A DNA stretch of 64,000 nucleotides, from the NCBI GenBank assembly GCA_916613615.1, contig OU744724.1, positions 28,072,171-28,136,170 on the forward strand, given 5' to 3'. The notes under the pieces were generated by a model. The model was not told the DNA's origin and searched no databases. It saw nothing but the letters and a program-made list of their open reading frames with translations. This DNA comes from Steromphala cineraria. Lineage: Eukaryota; Mollusca; Gastropoda; Trochida; Trochidae. The translations under genes were made by a program, and so were the position numbers. Within the stretch, counting starts at the first letter, position 1; the number at the start of each line of letters is the position of its first letter. Positions 12,201 to 22,989 of this stretch are shown piece by piece.

Positions 12201-12472
12201 CATGTATTTTCTGATTACAGGGCATTGTTTAAAATCTACTGTCAAAGCGATATCTCCTAGGAGATATCGCTTGATCTTCCACAAGCGATATCTCCTGTGG
12301 AACCCAGCTTTGGATGATAAAATGATATCAACCTACCCTGAATGGTTGATACAATGACGATATCGACAGCCTCCTCCTGACTCAGGTCCGTGATATCACC
12401 AACCAGCAGCTGTACCTCACTGGTCCCGAGAGCTGTCTTCAGCTGGATAGTGTTGGTCTTGATTAGCGGCAT
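1337..12472 (-). CDS. Macro domain-TIR domain fusion protein (3' end outside window)
   Basis: Six coding exons join in phase on the minus strand: 12472-12337, 10748-10571, 8741-8618, 4410-4216, 3758-3571 and 1510-1337, all with AG acceptors and GT donors. The start ATG at 12472 follows a likely 5'UTR acceptor. Residues about 15-205 form a macro domain: GDITDL at 25-30, VDIVIVST at 37-44 and the ribose-phosphate loop PLLATGNQGQS at 139-149. The NAAN-type asparagine loop of hydrolytic macro domains is absent (VSTIQGDY instead), so ADP-ribose-type binding is likelier than hydrolysis (inference). Residues about 218-332 form a TIR domain: HDVYISHS, then the strand IIIILSP and YVSSPKCLEQF, where Glu291 sits at the position of the catalytic Glu of TIR NADases; this Glu is also common in non-enzymatic TIRs. 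No signal peptide or membrane segment is seen. The last donor (1336) shows that at least one more exon lies to the left or was missed. A role in innate immune or NAD-derived signalling is inferred. Confidence 0.85.
1980..3302. repeat. Composite repeat with TGACCTTGACCTTTGACC motifs, (GGC)11 and terminal hairpin
   Basis: Units of about 434 bp (2362 and 2796 are equivalent points) contain TGACCTTGACCTTTGACCT, eight variants in all. (GGC)11 occupies 3211-3243. The right end is a perfect hairpin GCAGCCCCGTC-CTTA-GACGGGGCTGC at 3269-3294. It lies in the intron between the two TIR exons of the macro-TIR gene. Confidence 0.65.
4430..6670. repeat. Degenerate satellite (AATCTTATAGG-like) interleaved with a dispersed repeat
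   Basis: Blocks at about 4430-5090, 5440-5750 and 6580-6670 are tandem variants of an 11-13 bp unit around CTTATAAG. Between them (5095-5440, 5760-6313) lie copies of a dispersed repeat starting GAGCCATTGGCTCTGTAGCT and ending GCCTTTCAGGCCAGATGAGC. All of it is in intron 3 of the macro-TIR gene; no exon was seen here. Confidence 0.7.
7147..8340. repeat. Element with ATACCCCCGC inverted ends and tandem units of about 170 bp
   Basis: It begins CTCACATACCCCCGC and ends GCGGGGGTAT (8331-8340). It contains about four units with the block GAAACCCCTAAAAGGCACAA and a (GGAC)n tract at 8258-8296. It is in intron 3 of the macro-TIR gene. A worn fragment of the family is at about 18410-18790. Confidence 0.6.
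8472..8563. mobile_element. Very short MITE (about 92 bp)
   Basis: CCGTATATGACCAGGTATAA on the left is matched in reverse by TATATCCGGTCATATACAG on the right, with imperfect arms. It is in intron 3 of the macro-TIR gene, about 55 bp from the exon 3 donor. Confidence 0.5.
8773..9687. mobile_element. Harbinger-like non-autonomous element (915 bp)
   Basis: Perfect 15-bp inverted ends AGAGCCACTCCGTGA with TTA on both sides (8770-8772, 9688-9690), the target size of PIF/Harbinger elements. It is non-coding. On the minus strand it ends about 30 nt upstream of the exon 3 acceptor of the macro-TIR gene, so it may supply the branch-point region. Confidence 0.6.
10138..10557. mobile_element. TTAA-flanked MITE of about 410 bp, copy 1
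   Basis: Left end AGGGGCCATTCAAGCGGGG and right end CGATCGAGTGGTACCT are imperfect inverted repeats, with TTAA on both sides (10134-10137, 10558-10561). It is non-coding. It is inserted in intron 2 of the macro-TIR gene only 13 nt after the exon 2 donor (10570). Confidence 0.7.
11076..11350. repeat. Tandem repeat resembling the exon 1 splice donor of macro-TIR
   Basis: Degenerate units of about 38-40 bp carry ACAATGATATCAACCTAC followed by CCTTGAAGGTTGA-like sequence. Exon 1 of the macro-TIR gene ends, on this strand, in the same words (AATGATATCAACCTACCCTG at 12321-12340). One more unit is at 11805-11840. It is inside intron 1. Confidence 0.65.
11396..11799. mobile_element. TTAA-flanked MITE of about 410 bp, copy 2
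   Basis: Same family and orientation as the copy at 10138 (AGGGACCATTCGAGCGGGG to CGATCGAGTGGTGCCT), with TTAA at 11392-11395 and 11800-11803. It is inserted in intron 1 of the macro-TIR gene beside the donor-like repeat array. It is clearly diverged from copy 1 by small changes. Confidence 0.7.
11846..12320. repeat. Foldback element with CRE-like tail, copy 1
   Basis: Arms of about 68 bp (from GAATCTCACCC at 11851, mirrored to 11993) meet at the centre GAGGCTTGCCGAG. The tail to 12320 holds several TGACGTCA/TGATGTCAT motifs and a small palindrome CGATATCTCCTAGGAGATAT. Both the hairpin and the tail end in TTTATCATCC or its inverse. It is in intron 1 of the macro-TIR gene. Confidence 0.65.
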
Positions 12473-12850
12473 CTTCAGTTCTTCACTTAGTATACAGCTG
12501 TGATAATTGAAATTGTTATGATAATGATATTGTAATCTTTTTTTAAATTTTTGTATATATTTTTTTAGCATTTTTTTTAATTAAATTTATTTTTCAAATT
12601 CAAAGTCGGGATTTTGATCGAAAACTGGACAATGTGGCTTGAGTGGCGCGCGCAAATTTGCCGTTTGTAATTTTGAAACCTTGTCATAAGCTGACAGGAA
12701 GATATATATGATTCGATAGTGTTTATTAGGTATTGTAACTAATAGGTAGATTAATTGGATGCATAATTTCGAATATTAAACGTATTTGAGATGTTTTCCT
12801 GATTTTTCAAAAAAATCAAGCATTTTAGAGATATTATGCATAAATAGAGG

Positions 12851-12990
12851 TTATCATGAGAGTGTGTTTTGGGATCGTAAATATCCTGCATAAGGAATAA
12901 ACATTGTATTTTGCGAGCCTTGGCGAGCTTAATACAGTGTTTATTCCTAATGCAGGATATTTACGATCCCAAAACACACGAGCATGATAA
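12851..12990. repeat. Palindrome with 60-bp arms
   Basis: TTATCATG...GTGTTTTGGGATCGTAAATA on the left is mirrored by TATTTACGATCCCAAAACAC...CATGATAA on the right. The centre is TTGCGAGCCTTGGCGAGC. It would form a long hairpin. It lies upstream of the macro-TIR start. Confidence 0.75.
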
Positions 12991-15540
12991 CTTCTTTATC
13001 ATACAATGTCATTTCAAATTTTATTCGAAATAAATGCTTGATAATACCATTTTGATAGTTGACATTGTTTTAAAAGATGCGCGCATTGATATATGCAAAT
13101 GAACGGTGTAATGACAGTGACAGTGAATTGACAAAATATTATTCCTTCTTATAAATGGCTTGAAATACCGTTTAAGTTATTTTTTCGCTACTCCAAAGTT
13201 TTAACAATTCAAAAGACTATAAAAACCAATGATTTTCAAATAAAAAACATTTAAGCGTGTCTTTGACGGATTCGAACACACGTTCTATCGCCTTCCAGTA
13301 AAAAAGAGGGTGATGCTATCTCACTCAGGGGCAAGAGTTGCTTCCCTTCGGCTAAGTTGCAATGGCAGCTTGCGTTGAAAAAAACAACATAAACGGAGAA
13401 CTAAACAAGAAGATAGGCTGTGCATTCTCTAACTAAAACTAAACAAGCCTAAAGTAAAGAGCACTGAAGAACGGAAAATGAAGCGTTTAAGCATGAATCT
13501 TGAACTTCCTTTGGTACCTGTGAGTAAAATTGTTCGGTCGGTTCATTCAACTCACGATGGCAGTGTTTTTCCACTGCTAAGTCATACATGTGGCTAAAGA
13601 ACCATACAGTTTTGTTGCTTTTTCCTAAATTAGTGTCTATACATTGTAGTATTTATATTTTCATGTCTCTCTCCGTTACCAAGGCATTCAAAATATTAAC
13701 GCTTGTGACGTCATTGGAATTTTCAAAAGAAGTTCCGACCTTGACCTTTGAAATTAGCATCTATATCCGCATATGACCCCAACGGATATCGAAAATATCT
13801 GTTGGCTTTATTATGCCGAGAACACTATCCATTGTATGATAAATGGAATATTATCTGCAAGTCCAGTGATGAGATATGAACTTCAATCAGCATATTAAAT
13901 ATTTTGTAGCTTATGGAAACCAAATAAAAATTTAAGAAAGATACTCTGTGTCACTTTAAGTGATAGTACTTTAGTAAAAGCAAAAACATCACCCAAGACA
14001 AGACTGCATGGATATGAGTGTTATTTTATTTGTAATTTATGTGCGCTTCTTCTATTCACGCTTAGTAAGCTGTTTTAGAGTTACTTCCCTTAATGTAGTT
14101 CACACATGCTTGCAAGCATGGCGCAGACGTTTTTGAAAAGTCCCAACCACGCCCACCCAGTAGTAATTATTGGTTAGTGGAATGTATTGACACACCCGAT
14201 TTCATAAGCGGGGGAGTTATTATGTGCCTTGTTTTATGCGGTCCCGCATGTTGACCCTAAGTCTGACACATATATAATGCTCAACTCTGTGTAATAAAGT
14301 TTGCCAAATTTATTAAGATGTTTTTGTATTCATTTGTTATTTCTTTCAATGTTACTTGCAACATGAACTGCGGTTAAAACCTGAATTATTCTGACATCAT
14401 GTTATTTTTTTTGCATAATGCATCGTATGTTCATTTTAAAACATATTTAACCCATGCGCTCATACACATAGCAGAATTTTAAGGACAAGATACAAATGAT
14501 TTTATGGGTACTTAATAATTTACATTACTATACAAAATTAATTAAATTTTGAAAAATTACAAGGGCAAGGCAAAACCTGCACCAACACTGGCTAATATAA
14601 TTAACAAAAACTTGCAGCATTTCCTTATTCCCTATTTCTGTGCAAGCTCTCATTAGTTCTCAATCAATAATCTCACCCAAGCATCTTCTTATATAAATAT
14701 ATCATCACAAAGCTCAGATATTTGTAACTTTTATCAATTTATTTTCGTTAAAATTTTTACACTTTTTTGTTTTAATTTTATAAAATGCATATCATCGGTT
14801 CCAAAAATATAATCAATTGTTCTGATTATTCAACCGCCTTGAACCTGGTAATAACCTGGCAATTATTCAAGGGTTTACGGTAGGCCTACACATGGCGCCT
14901 ATTGAGGTTTTACAGTAGGCCTACAGCTGCAGTAGGTTATGTAATATTGATGTCACCAAACTTCTGATTTCACTTTAAGACATATTTTCAAACATGTTTC
15001 ATTCAAAATAACCATGGTCCAAAATTACATTCGGACTTACCTAGTCGAGGTGAAATCCACCTATAGCGATATATGTTTCGCCAGGCCGTTGCTATCCAAA
15101 CTTCTCAAATGGTCCTCTTCTACTTATACGTACATATAGGCAGCGTGTGAACATAGTAAAGCTAGTGTGAAAGTACATCAATCCTAAAGATATTCCATTG
15201 AGTGTGATGATCGGAATTTAACGAAAGGTATAAAGAAAGAGTAGTCTGTCGATTTTCAACAAGTTGTTTACCAACAACGCGCGTAAACTCCGTACAGGGT
15301 TGTAGATGCCGCAATGTGTTGTCAGTGTTGTCCGGAGCTTAGAAAATTTGATTTCGAAAAAAATGAAGCGTTCGACACAAGACGATTTTTTTTTTTTTGA
15401 GAAATGACTAGTAAAATCTTTAAAAAAACTCATTGTAAAAATGTATTATAATGTTTTGAATTTATTTTTATCGGATTGTAAAAAAAATAATTTTAATTTT
15501 AATTTTAAAAAAGGTCGTAACAATTGTGAATAATTGTCTA
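12991..15540. other. No gene seen; intergenic
   Basis: AT-rich sequence upstream of the macro-TIR start. No frame above about 70 codons resembles a known protein, and no exon with good borders was found. A 5'UTR exon of the macro-TIR gene could lie here unseen. Confidence 0.5.
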
Positions 15541-15544
15541 TTAA

Positions 15545-16946
15545 AAGGCCAGTTCGACCGGGTATTTTTTGTTCCACAAATATTCGGGAAGGATTTCCCT
15601 TTTGCACACGACACGTCAAATTGTATATATTCGATTTGTTTTATATTTGTTATGTTAATAACTATGTTAAGTTTGGTAATTAGTTCTTATCTGCCCTTCA
15701 AAACAAAAAAAATAGCGAAATAATCAAAGCCACTGACAAGCACTTCGAGCAGTGTATTTTTTGTGGAAACGAAATTCAGGAGGACTTATATACGATTTTT
15801 ACATGATTATTTCACACTTAATTTCAAATATGAGCATGGGGTTATCATTTCAGTTGTTCATGATTTCACAATTTGACAAAGAATAAAGTGTATCGCCCAA
15901 AAAAAAGAAAAACAACGTGAAATGAAGCCAATCATCGGAGCTACGAGGTGAGATGCATTACTGGCATTTACTGCCACGAAACATTGTCTTTACTGATAAC
16001 TTTTATTATGAATCACGTGTAAACATGTCCCTCTTCTATCAATCAATTTTTTTTCTTGATTTACTCAATGAATTAGCATGATACAGTACATTTGTTTTCT
16101 CGCAATGCTAACAATTCAAAATGACGGAGGAAAGCCGATCGAACTCGAAGCCTTGATCATGGCGGCCACTAGGATAATTGTCAGCTGATTGTTTGGTCGG
16201 TGTTGTAGTTACTTGGATGTTTAAATTGTAGGAGATTTGTTAATAATGTTTGCATAAGAAAATATGACAGCCAGACAGATTGTTTATTGAAATCTACATA
16301 TAGAGTCTAACACCTAAACTGGCTAGGCTCAATCACTATGACACCGAGAAGAAATGTTGATTCGCATCGGCTTTCGAATATAAAAAAATAATTGTCAGCG
16401 CTGCCGCACTCCAATATATATACACAGTATGTGTTACACTTTTCCGAACATAAAAAATTCATGTGAATTAAGTGACTAAGATATATTTCTTTAGAAAATA
16501 ACTGTTTTACTATGAGTGAGGTTGTGCGGATTTATTTGGGAGACATTGCCCCAAAATGAAATAAACTGAAATCTACATTAAATTTACGGATTTTTAACTG
16601 GATAAACATTCTTAAAATTTGCTTTACAATCATGAGTTGACATGTCACTGGAAGATTCCTAAATGCAACTGATTTTACAGTTGTTCACCCTTTTACACAT
16701 ATAACCATGTAAATTCCATGATATTAACGTAGTGACTGTTTTTAAAAAACGAAGGGTCATTGTCGAATTTTGATGGGCACTGAAAACATAGGTGCCACCC
16801 AGAATTCCCTGCACACTACATTGCATTATGGGAAGGGACATTTCTCATTCTATTTATAGATCTGCTAAACAAATGACGCGCTGTATCTAAAAATAGCTTC
16901 GTTAGCAGCCTAAGCTTATCAGTGAAAACGCGGTCGAACTGGCCGT
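15545..16946 (-). mobile_element. 1402-bp TTAA-flanked element, copy A
   Basis: Both ends carry the inverted repeat GGCCAGTTCGACCG and sit directly against TTAA (15541-15544, 16947-16950), the target duplication of piggyBac-type transposons. There is no transposase frame; a 60-residue open frame at 16659-16841 is not a recognisable protein. It is opposite in orientation to copies B and C. The internal part from about 15736 to 16150 is a diverged copy of the 410-bp family found at 10138 and 11396. The region between the macro-TIR and NPC2 genes hosts it. Confidence 0.8.
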
Positions 16947-16950
16947 TTAA

Positions 16951-19023
16951 AGCGTGTACAGAAAAATCAATTGTTATTAACGATACAGTACCTATTAAAA
17001 GCATTTATTTTTAAGCCATATTTCCCAGTAACAATCTTTCTCCCAACGGTGCGTATTATAGGGTGGATTAATACATCTTTCAAGTGAAAAAGGTAACATC
17101 TTAAAAGGTATCACTTTATGCAGGGATATTTGAATAGTTGTCATTGTTATATCCTCAGTGTCAGTGACACAATGAATGTTCATCAAACTATTTATTTTCC
17201 AGTTTATATAACTTTATTATTCAGTTATTATATAGTTATTATCAGTACTTTTTCACCCTCACTGTACGGACGTAGATTAATACTTTTACGTGCCATGTTT
17301 CACAAAGTTCAACTAGTTACAAATTGTTGTATGATAATAGTGTTATCGTCACAATAATGACCTACAACTACTCTTTAAACACTCTTAAAAACTACAAATT
17401 ATGTAAAAAGTGTTTCAACATACTAACAAAGTATGTTTGACCTAATATTTTTTCCGATAACACTTTTAAAGAACGTTTTTTCTGCTAGATGATTTTGTAT
17501 CTTATATTTCAAATCAATACATAAAATAACATCATCATTATTTCAGGTAACGCATCGACAATAATATTGTAAGGAAGATGGTTTGGTTTGGTTTGGGCGT
17601 TTTAAACTTCCATAGGAAGGAATTTTTAGTTAATCATTTTTAGATGTATCATCAGATTTGTTACCGCATGCATTTTCAACTAAATAGTTCGGTTTGATAA
17701 TCATTCAACAATATTTCTGACACACACAATAATCGAATATTTTATCAACAACAAAGTGGCCAATTTTGATTTTGAAGTATACCAGCCTCTGAAATTTAAA
17801 CTTGCTGATAAAGAACCCACAAATTAACACGTCACCATTTTTATGTATAGATAATTTCAATTATTCCTCGGTCGTTCCAACATTTCTAATGCAAGCTCTA
17901 TATAGTATATTCTATTTTGTAATGTCCCTAATAAAAATTCGTAAAATTATAATTTATTATATATCCCATGACCATTATTTAAAATAAAGCACATTGCATA
18001 TGATTTGCAAAATCTTTTTTTTTTCGTTAATCACCGTTCTTTGTTGACAGCCCTTACCCCTATAATTGTCAATTTCACCGTTGCTCTGGCAACGCACGTG
18101 CAATGCGTGTTTCACGTTGAAGCCGTTTTGCCATCTCACTGATGATCGTGCCGTATCTTATAACATAATTCTTAACAAGAGCCATCAGGAGAGATGGCTT
18201 ATATCCCCGGCCGGACTGAAGTTGAATGACCAGTTTTAGCATTATATTTTGATATACTGATTGTGTAAATAATGCATGTACATGCAGATAATTTTGTTTG
18301 ACTTTAATCACCACCATAAGACTATTATAAACCACATCTAGGTCTTTTTAATTAGTAGGCTAAATACTTATGTTATGCCATCCTCAAGTTCCTTGTGTAA
18401 ATGTGAAGAGCATTTCTAAATTACGTTTCCATGGAAACCGGAAACAAAAAAAATTCCAGAAAGTTGAAAATCCCAAAAGGCACAACTACATGTTATGATT
18501 GGTCAATATACTAAATTTAATTGAGCTTGGCCAAACCGTTTTCGAGTTCTGCTCCGGAAACACATGTCTAAGTTGCGTTTCCCTGGAAGCCGCAAAAATA
18601 AAAAATTCAGCAAGTTGAAAACCCCAAAACACACAACTTCATGCGATGATTAGTAAATATACCAAGTTTCATTGAGCTAGCTGTAACAGTTTTCAAATTC
18701 TGCTCTGGAAACAATGTGATCACAGACAGAGGGATGGATGGACAGACTGAGCCAACGACTAACCCACATTACATGCCAGGGGGGTAAAAACGTCTTTAAC
18801 GTCCGAAAGACCCGGGTCAATAACCGATATGGGAATGCCCTTTGTTTATTGTCTTCATTTTCATTAATTATGTTCTTAAAGGTGTTGGGTATGTAGCAAA
18901 TTATTGTTAAATATACGAAGAATGCATAAAATAGTTTTGACACTCTGATAATAAATATTCAGATGAAATTAAAATTTGAAATGCACATTATTGAAAATTG
19001 ATACCTTTAGATACATCTATATA
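16951..19023. other. No gene seen; repeat fragments
   Basis: AT-rich DNA without coding signal. Bases 18150-18260 resemble 41540-41640 in reverse (CCGGCCGGACTGAAGTTGAA), and 18410-18790 is a worn piece of the ATACCCCCGC-type family. Confidence 0.45.
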
Positions 19024-20184
19024 GGGGAGAGTGGGGCAAGACGCCCAGCGTTGGGGTAAAACGCCTATGCTGCGTAACGCACAGAGCAACGTCATGTACT
19101 GAGTTATTTCCCTTTGTTAGTCTCGCTTTCAGATTAATGTCGTCTGTCAATGGAGGGTTGCTCGGTCCGCGAAAAAGTAAGTATTTTAAATGATTTTATG
19201 TATTTAGATGTAATATTTTATAAAATTTGGTATACAATTCAGTATTTGTTGACATTCTGTTGAACCAGATATCTTCCTTCATTCGTTGTTACACCATTTC
19301 ACGTCAACTCCTTAACATAACTACACTAGTTACAGAGTGATATTTTCACCTGGTTTTGTGCTAGGATTCGTGTAACACTCAAGTACCCTTTGGGGTAAAA
19401 CGCCCTTTGTCGTATGGGGTAAGTCGCCCAGTGTGGGCGTTTTACCCCACAACCTGGGCGTTTTACTCCATCAATAAAAAAAAACTTGGATCAAAAACAT
19501 TATCTCCCCTGTCGTTGAGTCGGGTCACGTGACGACGCTGTAGCAGACGACTTCCTAGTAACCGACGTGATAGCCAAATTCAAGGCAAAATAAGAACTTC
19601 TCGCTTTTTTAATGCAAGGTGAAAATACGACACAAACTTATGGAACATAAAGAGGCTACATAGTGCTTTCGATTAACCGACGTATGTGCCGGTGGTGAGC
19701 TGGAGTCTCGACCTCTAAAAATATGTTGCCGGTAGAATTTGAAAATTGGGATATCACCGCTCATGTGAATTTTAGGTCGCATTGATTCAATGAAAGACCG
19801 TGTGCTTTTATGTGCAAAGATGATTTGAACAAAGTGAAAATCTTTCCGTTTTGCAAGAGGTCTTTTGGCTCTACCCATTTTAGCATGTACGAAAACACAA
19901 TACGGCCTCTCTACAACTGCATTAAAGTAGGCCTAGGCCTAATGGCTTTCCTGTGATTTTGAAAGATCTAAACACTTCTATTAATGCAAAAGGAATCGAA
20001 AAAGAACTGGCAACGTTTGAACTAAAAATATTGCAGATTAGAAACGAGGGATTCATGAAACGAGGAAGAAACAAAATATATATAAATAATATATGAAGTA
20101 TTGTAATGAATGGTTCACATTATTTTTTAGTCGCATCAAAGTCGGAAATGGCCACTTCGAGATATATAGAGGATACTATATGAG

Positions 20185-20308
20185 TGTTCATGACATAGTA
20201 TGTCTGCAACACGAGTGCCTAAATATTAGTCTTTCCCGAGCGAGATCTAGAGCGAGGGCTAAACTGATATACAGGCACGGGTGTCGTAAACATAGTATGT
20301 CATGAACG
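20185..20308. repeat. Palindrome inside the pogo-like transposon
   Basis: Arms GTTCATGACATAGTATGT and ACATAGTATGTCATGAAC, with a looser inner part (CACGAGTGCCT against AGGCACGGGTG), surround the centre CGAGCGAGATCTAGAGCGAG. A CRE-like stretch with TGACGTCA follows at about 20370-20410. Confidence 0.65.
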
Positions 20309-20600
20309 AATATGATATTCTGTTTATTACTGAAGTCGCGAAATCAAAGAACACAACGTCATAGGCGAATTGTGACGTCAAAGCATTGTTTATTACGTGA
20401 CGTCACAATGAAAAAGTGATATTTTGCCCTAGGGCATCCTATGAAAAATATGAACCCCAATATGATTGCCCTCGTAGACCTAGGTGATAAAATTGTGTAT
20501 GTTTAAGTTATCAGAATCATTATATTTTATTCCAAATGTTTTAGCACAAACGGCAAGTTATTGAACAAAATTTTAATTTTGTTACTTTTGTTTTAGGAAA

Positions 20601-22989
20601 ATGACTCGGAAGTACAAAAGGAAATCAGAGCGAGGAGAGTATGGAGAAAGCAAACTCAGAGAAGCCTTGAATGCCCTAGCCAATGGAGAGTCTTTAATAG
20701 GGACCAGTAAGTTGTTCGGTGTTCCAGCTAGGACTTTGCGACGGCATCGGGATCAGCAGGTCACATTGCCAGGAAGGATAAACTTGGGACGTCATCAGAC
20801 TGCACTACCATCTCACGTTGAAAATGAATTAAAAATTCACATCATAGCTATGGAACGGCGCTTGTATGGGTTGGGGACGAAGGAGGTGAGGAAATTGGCT
20901 TTTGATATTGCAGAAAGGTCGCACATCCCTCACCCATTCAATGTGTACAAGAGAAAGGTCGGAAAAGACTGGTTGATGAACTTTCTTGAGAGACATTGTC
21001 TTACATTGCGGCAGCCACAGGCCACCAGTATCGCCAGGGCAAGTGGTTTCAACAAACCTAAAGTCGGACAGTTCTTCAGCCTTTATGTGGATATCCTTAA
21101 AAGCGGAAACTTCCAGCCTTCACATGTGTGGAATATGGATGAAACAGGACTGACCACAGTTCAGAAACCAGGATAAATTATGGCATTGAAAGGAGAAAAG
21201 CAGGTCGGAAAAGCAACCAGTGCAGAACGTGGTGAACTCGTTACATTTATTTGTGGAATGAATGCTTCGGGATGTTTTCTGCCACCATTTTACATATTCC
21301 CCAGGAAGAAGATGAATGATGGTCTCATGGCTGGAGCTCCTCCTCAAGCAGTGGGATATGCCAATGGAACAGGCTGGAGTGATTCTGACATGTTCATCAA
21401 ATGGCTTCAACACTTTGTTAACTTCACAAAGTCAACAAAAGATTCCCCTCACATCATCCTTCTCGACGGTCATCATAGTCACAAAACTCTGTCTGCCATT
21501 GAATTCTGCCGTGATCATGGTGTTGAAATGCTGACGTTCCCACCACATTGCACTCATCGCATGCAGCCTCTGGATCGTACCTACTTCAAGTCATTGAAAG
21601 GCGCTTTCAATACAGCTGCTGATAGCTGGATGGCAGTACACCCAGGCAAACGAATTTCCATTTATGATATTTCAGAACTATCAGGAAGAGCATTTATGCA
21701 CTCGGCAACTCCAGAAAGAGCCTTAAACGGTTTCAAGACATGTGGACTCTGGCCACTAGATCCTGATATATTCACAGAGTCCGATTTCACACCAGCTTTG
21801 GTGACAGACGAAGACCAGACAGAGCATAGCAATGTTGCAGAAAACGCAAGTGTTGATGTCTCCTTTCCCTCCTTAGGGATACAAGTTGACGGAGCTTCTG
21901 AACTACCTTCAATGGCAGCCCCCGGAAAGGAACCCTCTAGTGTGAAACAACCAGATCTGTGTACTTCAAGAACTGGACCACAACCATCAGTCCCCGAGTC
22001 TTTTCTTTCTGCCAATAACAATCAGTCCCAGTCCGTTATACTGACATGTGGTGATGGCCGCTGTTTGTTCGGAAGTTTGGTGACCGGAATGGACCCACAT
22101 CTTCAGGCATCAGAGAGGAATGAACATGGAAGGATCATTGATCCAATACTTGCAATTGCAGAGAAGACCAAAGCTGATGGATTGAGAAGTCAGATGATCA
22201 ATTTCATTTGTGAACATTTTGAAAACTACGACAGTATTAATAAGGCATTAGTGAATGCGGATATGCCATCCTGGATTACCTACTCATCAATGGAAGATAG
22301 GATCAGGTGTGATGTCTGAGCCATGTACAATGCCCGGAGAGCTTGAGATCATCTCAACTTCCAAGGTTCTTCATAGGCCCATCATTGTCCTAAACACCGA
22401 GAAGCAAGTCATCAGTAGGTATGGTACAAACTTCACAGCTCAGCCTTTGCTTGTCCAGTATCGCAGCTCTGAAAATGATTCAGGACACTATGACTGTGTT
22501 GTTCTTTTGCCAGTTACAACTTTCGCATCTACCCACCAAACCCCAAAAGAAAACGTCACTGTCGCTCAATCACAGCAAAGTGTGCCAGGAGTTGAAGAAA
22601 TTCGGGAACTGATCCAAGTGTTGTCGCCATTGCCAAAACTGCACAAAAAGCGACCAAGATCACGCAAGTCAGAGTCTTCGGCAGTCCTAACATCGTCTCC
22701 GTATAGAAAAGAACTCACCAACAAACAGATCAAGAAATCGGCAGCTCCAAGAAAACGAACAACAAAGAAAAGGGGGAAAAATAATCAGATCAAAGAGCGT
22801 TTAGTGGAGGATGAGACAAGTGATGACGACGAGTGTCTCTGTCTGGTATGCTGTGAACTGTACACCAGTTCCAAACCTGGAGAGCAATGGGTCCAGTGCC
22901 AGCGATGTACATGAAGGGCACATGAAGACTGCACGCCAGGAAATGCACAATACATCTGCCAAAATTGTGATTCCGATGATTCCGAATGA
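20601..22989 (+). pseudogene. DDE_1 (pogo/CENP-B-like) transposase with OTU-like and PHD-like C-terminus
   Basis: A psq-type helix-turn-helix opens the protein (residues 15-50), then a CENP-B/Tc5-type DNA-binding segment (GKDWLMNFLERHCLTLRQP near 135-155). The DDE triad is D180 (NMDETGL), D289 (LLDGHHSH) and D325 (MQPLDRTYF), a DD35D spacing; GFKTCGLWPLD closes the catalytic domain. After a Ser/Pro-rich linker comes an OTU-protease-like region: GDGRCLF with Cys488 (codon at 22062-22064) and the distal His motif GHYDCVVLL. The end is a Lys/Arg-rich stretch and a PHD-like finger (CLVCC...QCQRC...AHEDC...CQNC). Three lesions disable this copy: TAA at 21174-21176 just after QKPG, a frame change between about 22290 and 22320 inside the OTU-like part, and TGA at 22912-22914 inside the finger. 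The start follows a splice-acceptor-like TTTTAG, so a 5' exon is possible. Confidence 0.85.

Noticed and set aside
1337..12472. Toll-like receptor or MyD88
   Set aside because: There are no leucine-rich repeats, transmembrane segment or death domain; the N-terminal part is a macro domain.
13262..13345. tRNA-like words (GGATTCGAACAC and box-like sequence)
   Set aside because: The arms around the TTCGAA loop do not pair and no acceptor stem can be drawn.
16659..16841. 60-codon frame present three times (also 49527-49709 and 50933-51115)
   Set aside because: It is repeated because the 1402-bp element is repeated; no domain, no upstream signals, and its conservation reflects recent copying.
20093..20305. 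70-codon frame upstream of the transposase
   Set aside because: It spans the palindrome at 20185-20308 and shows no recognisable protein.
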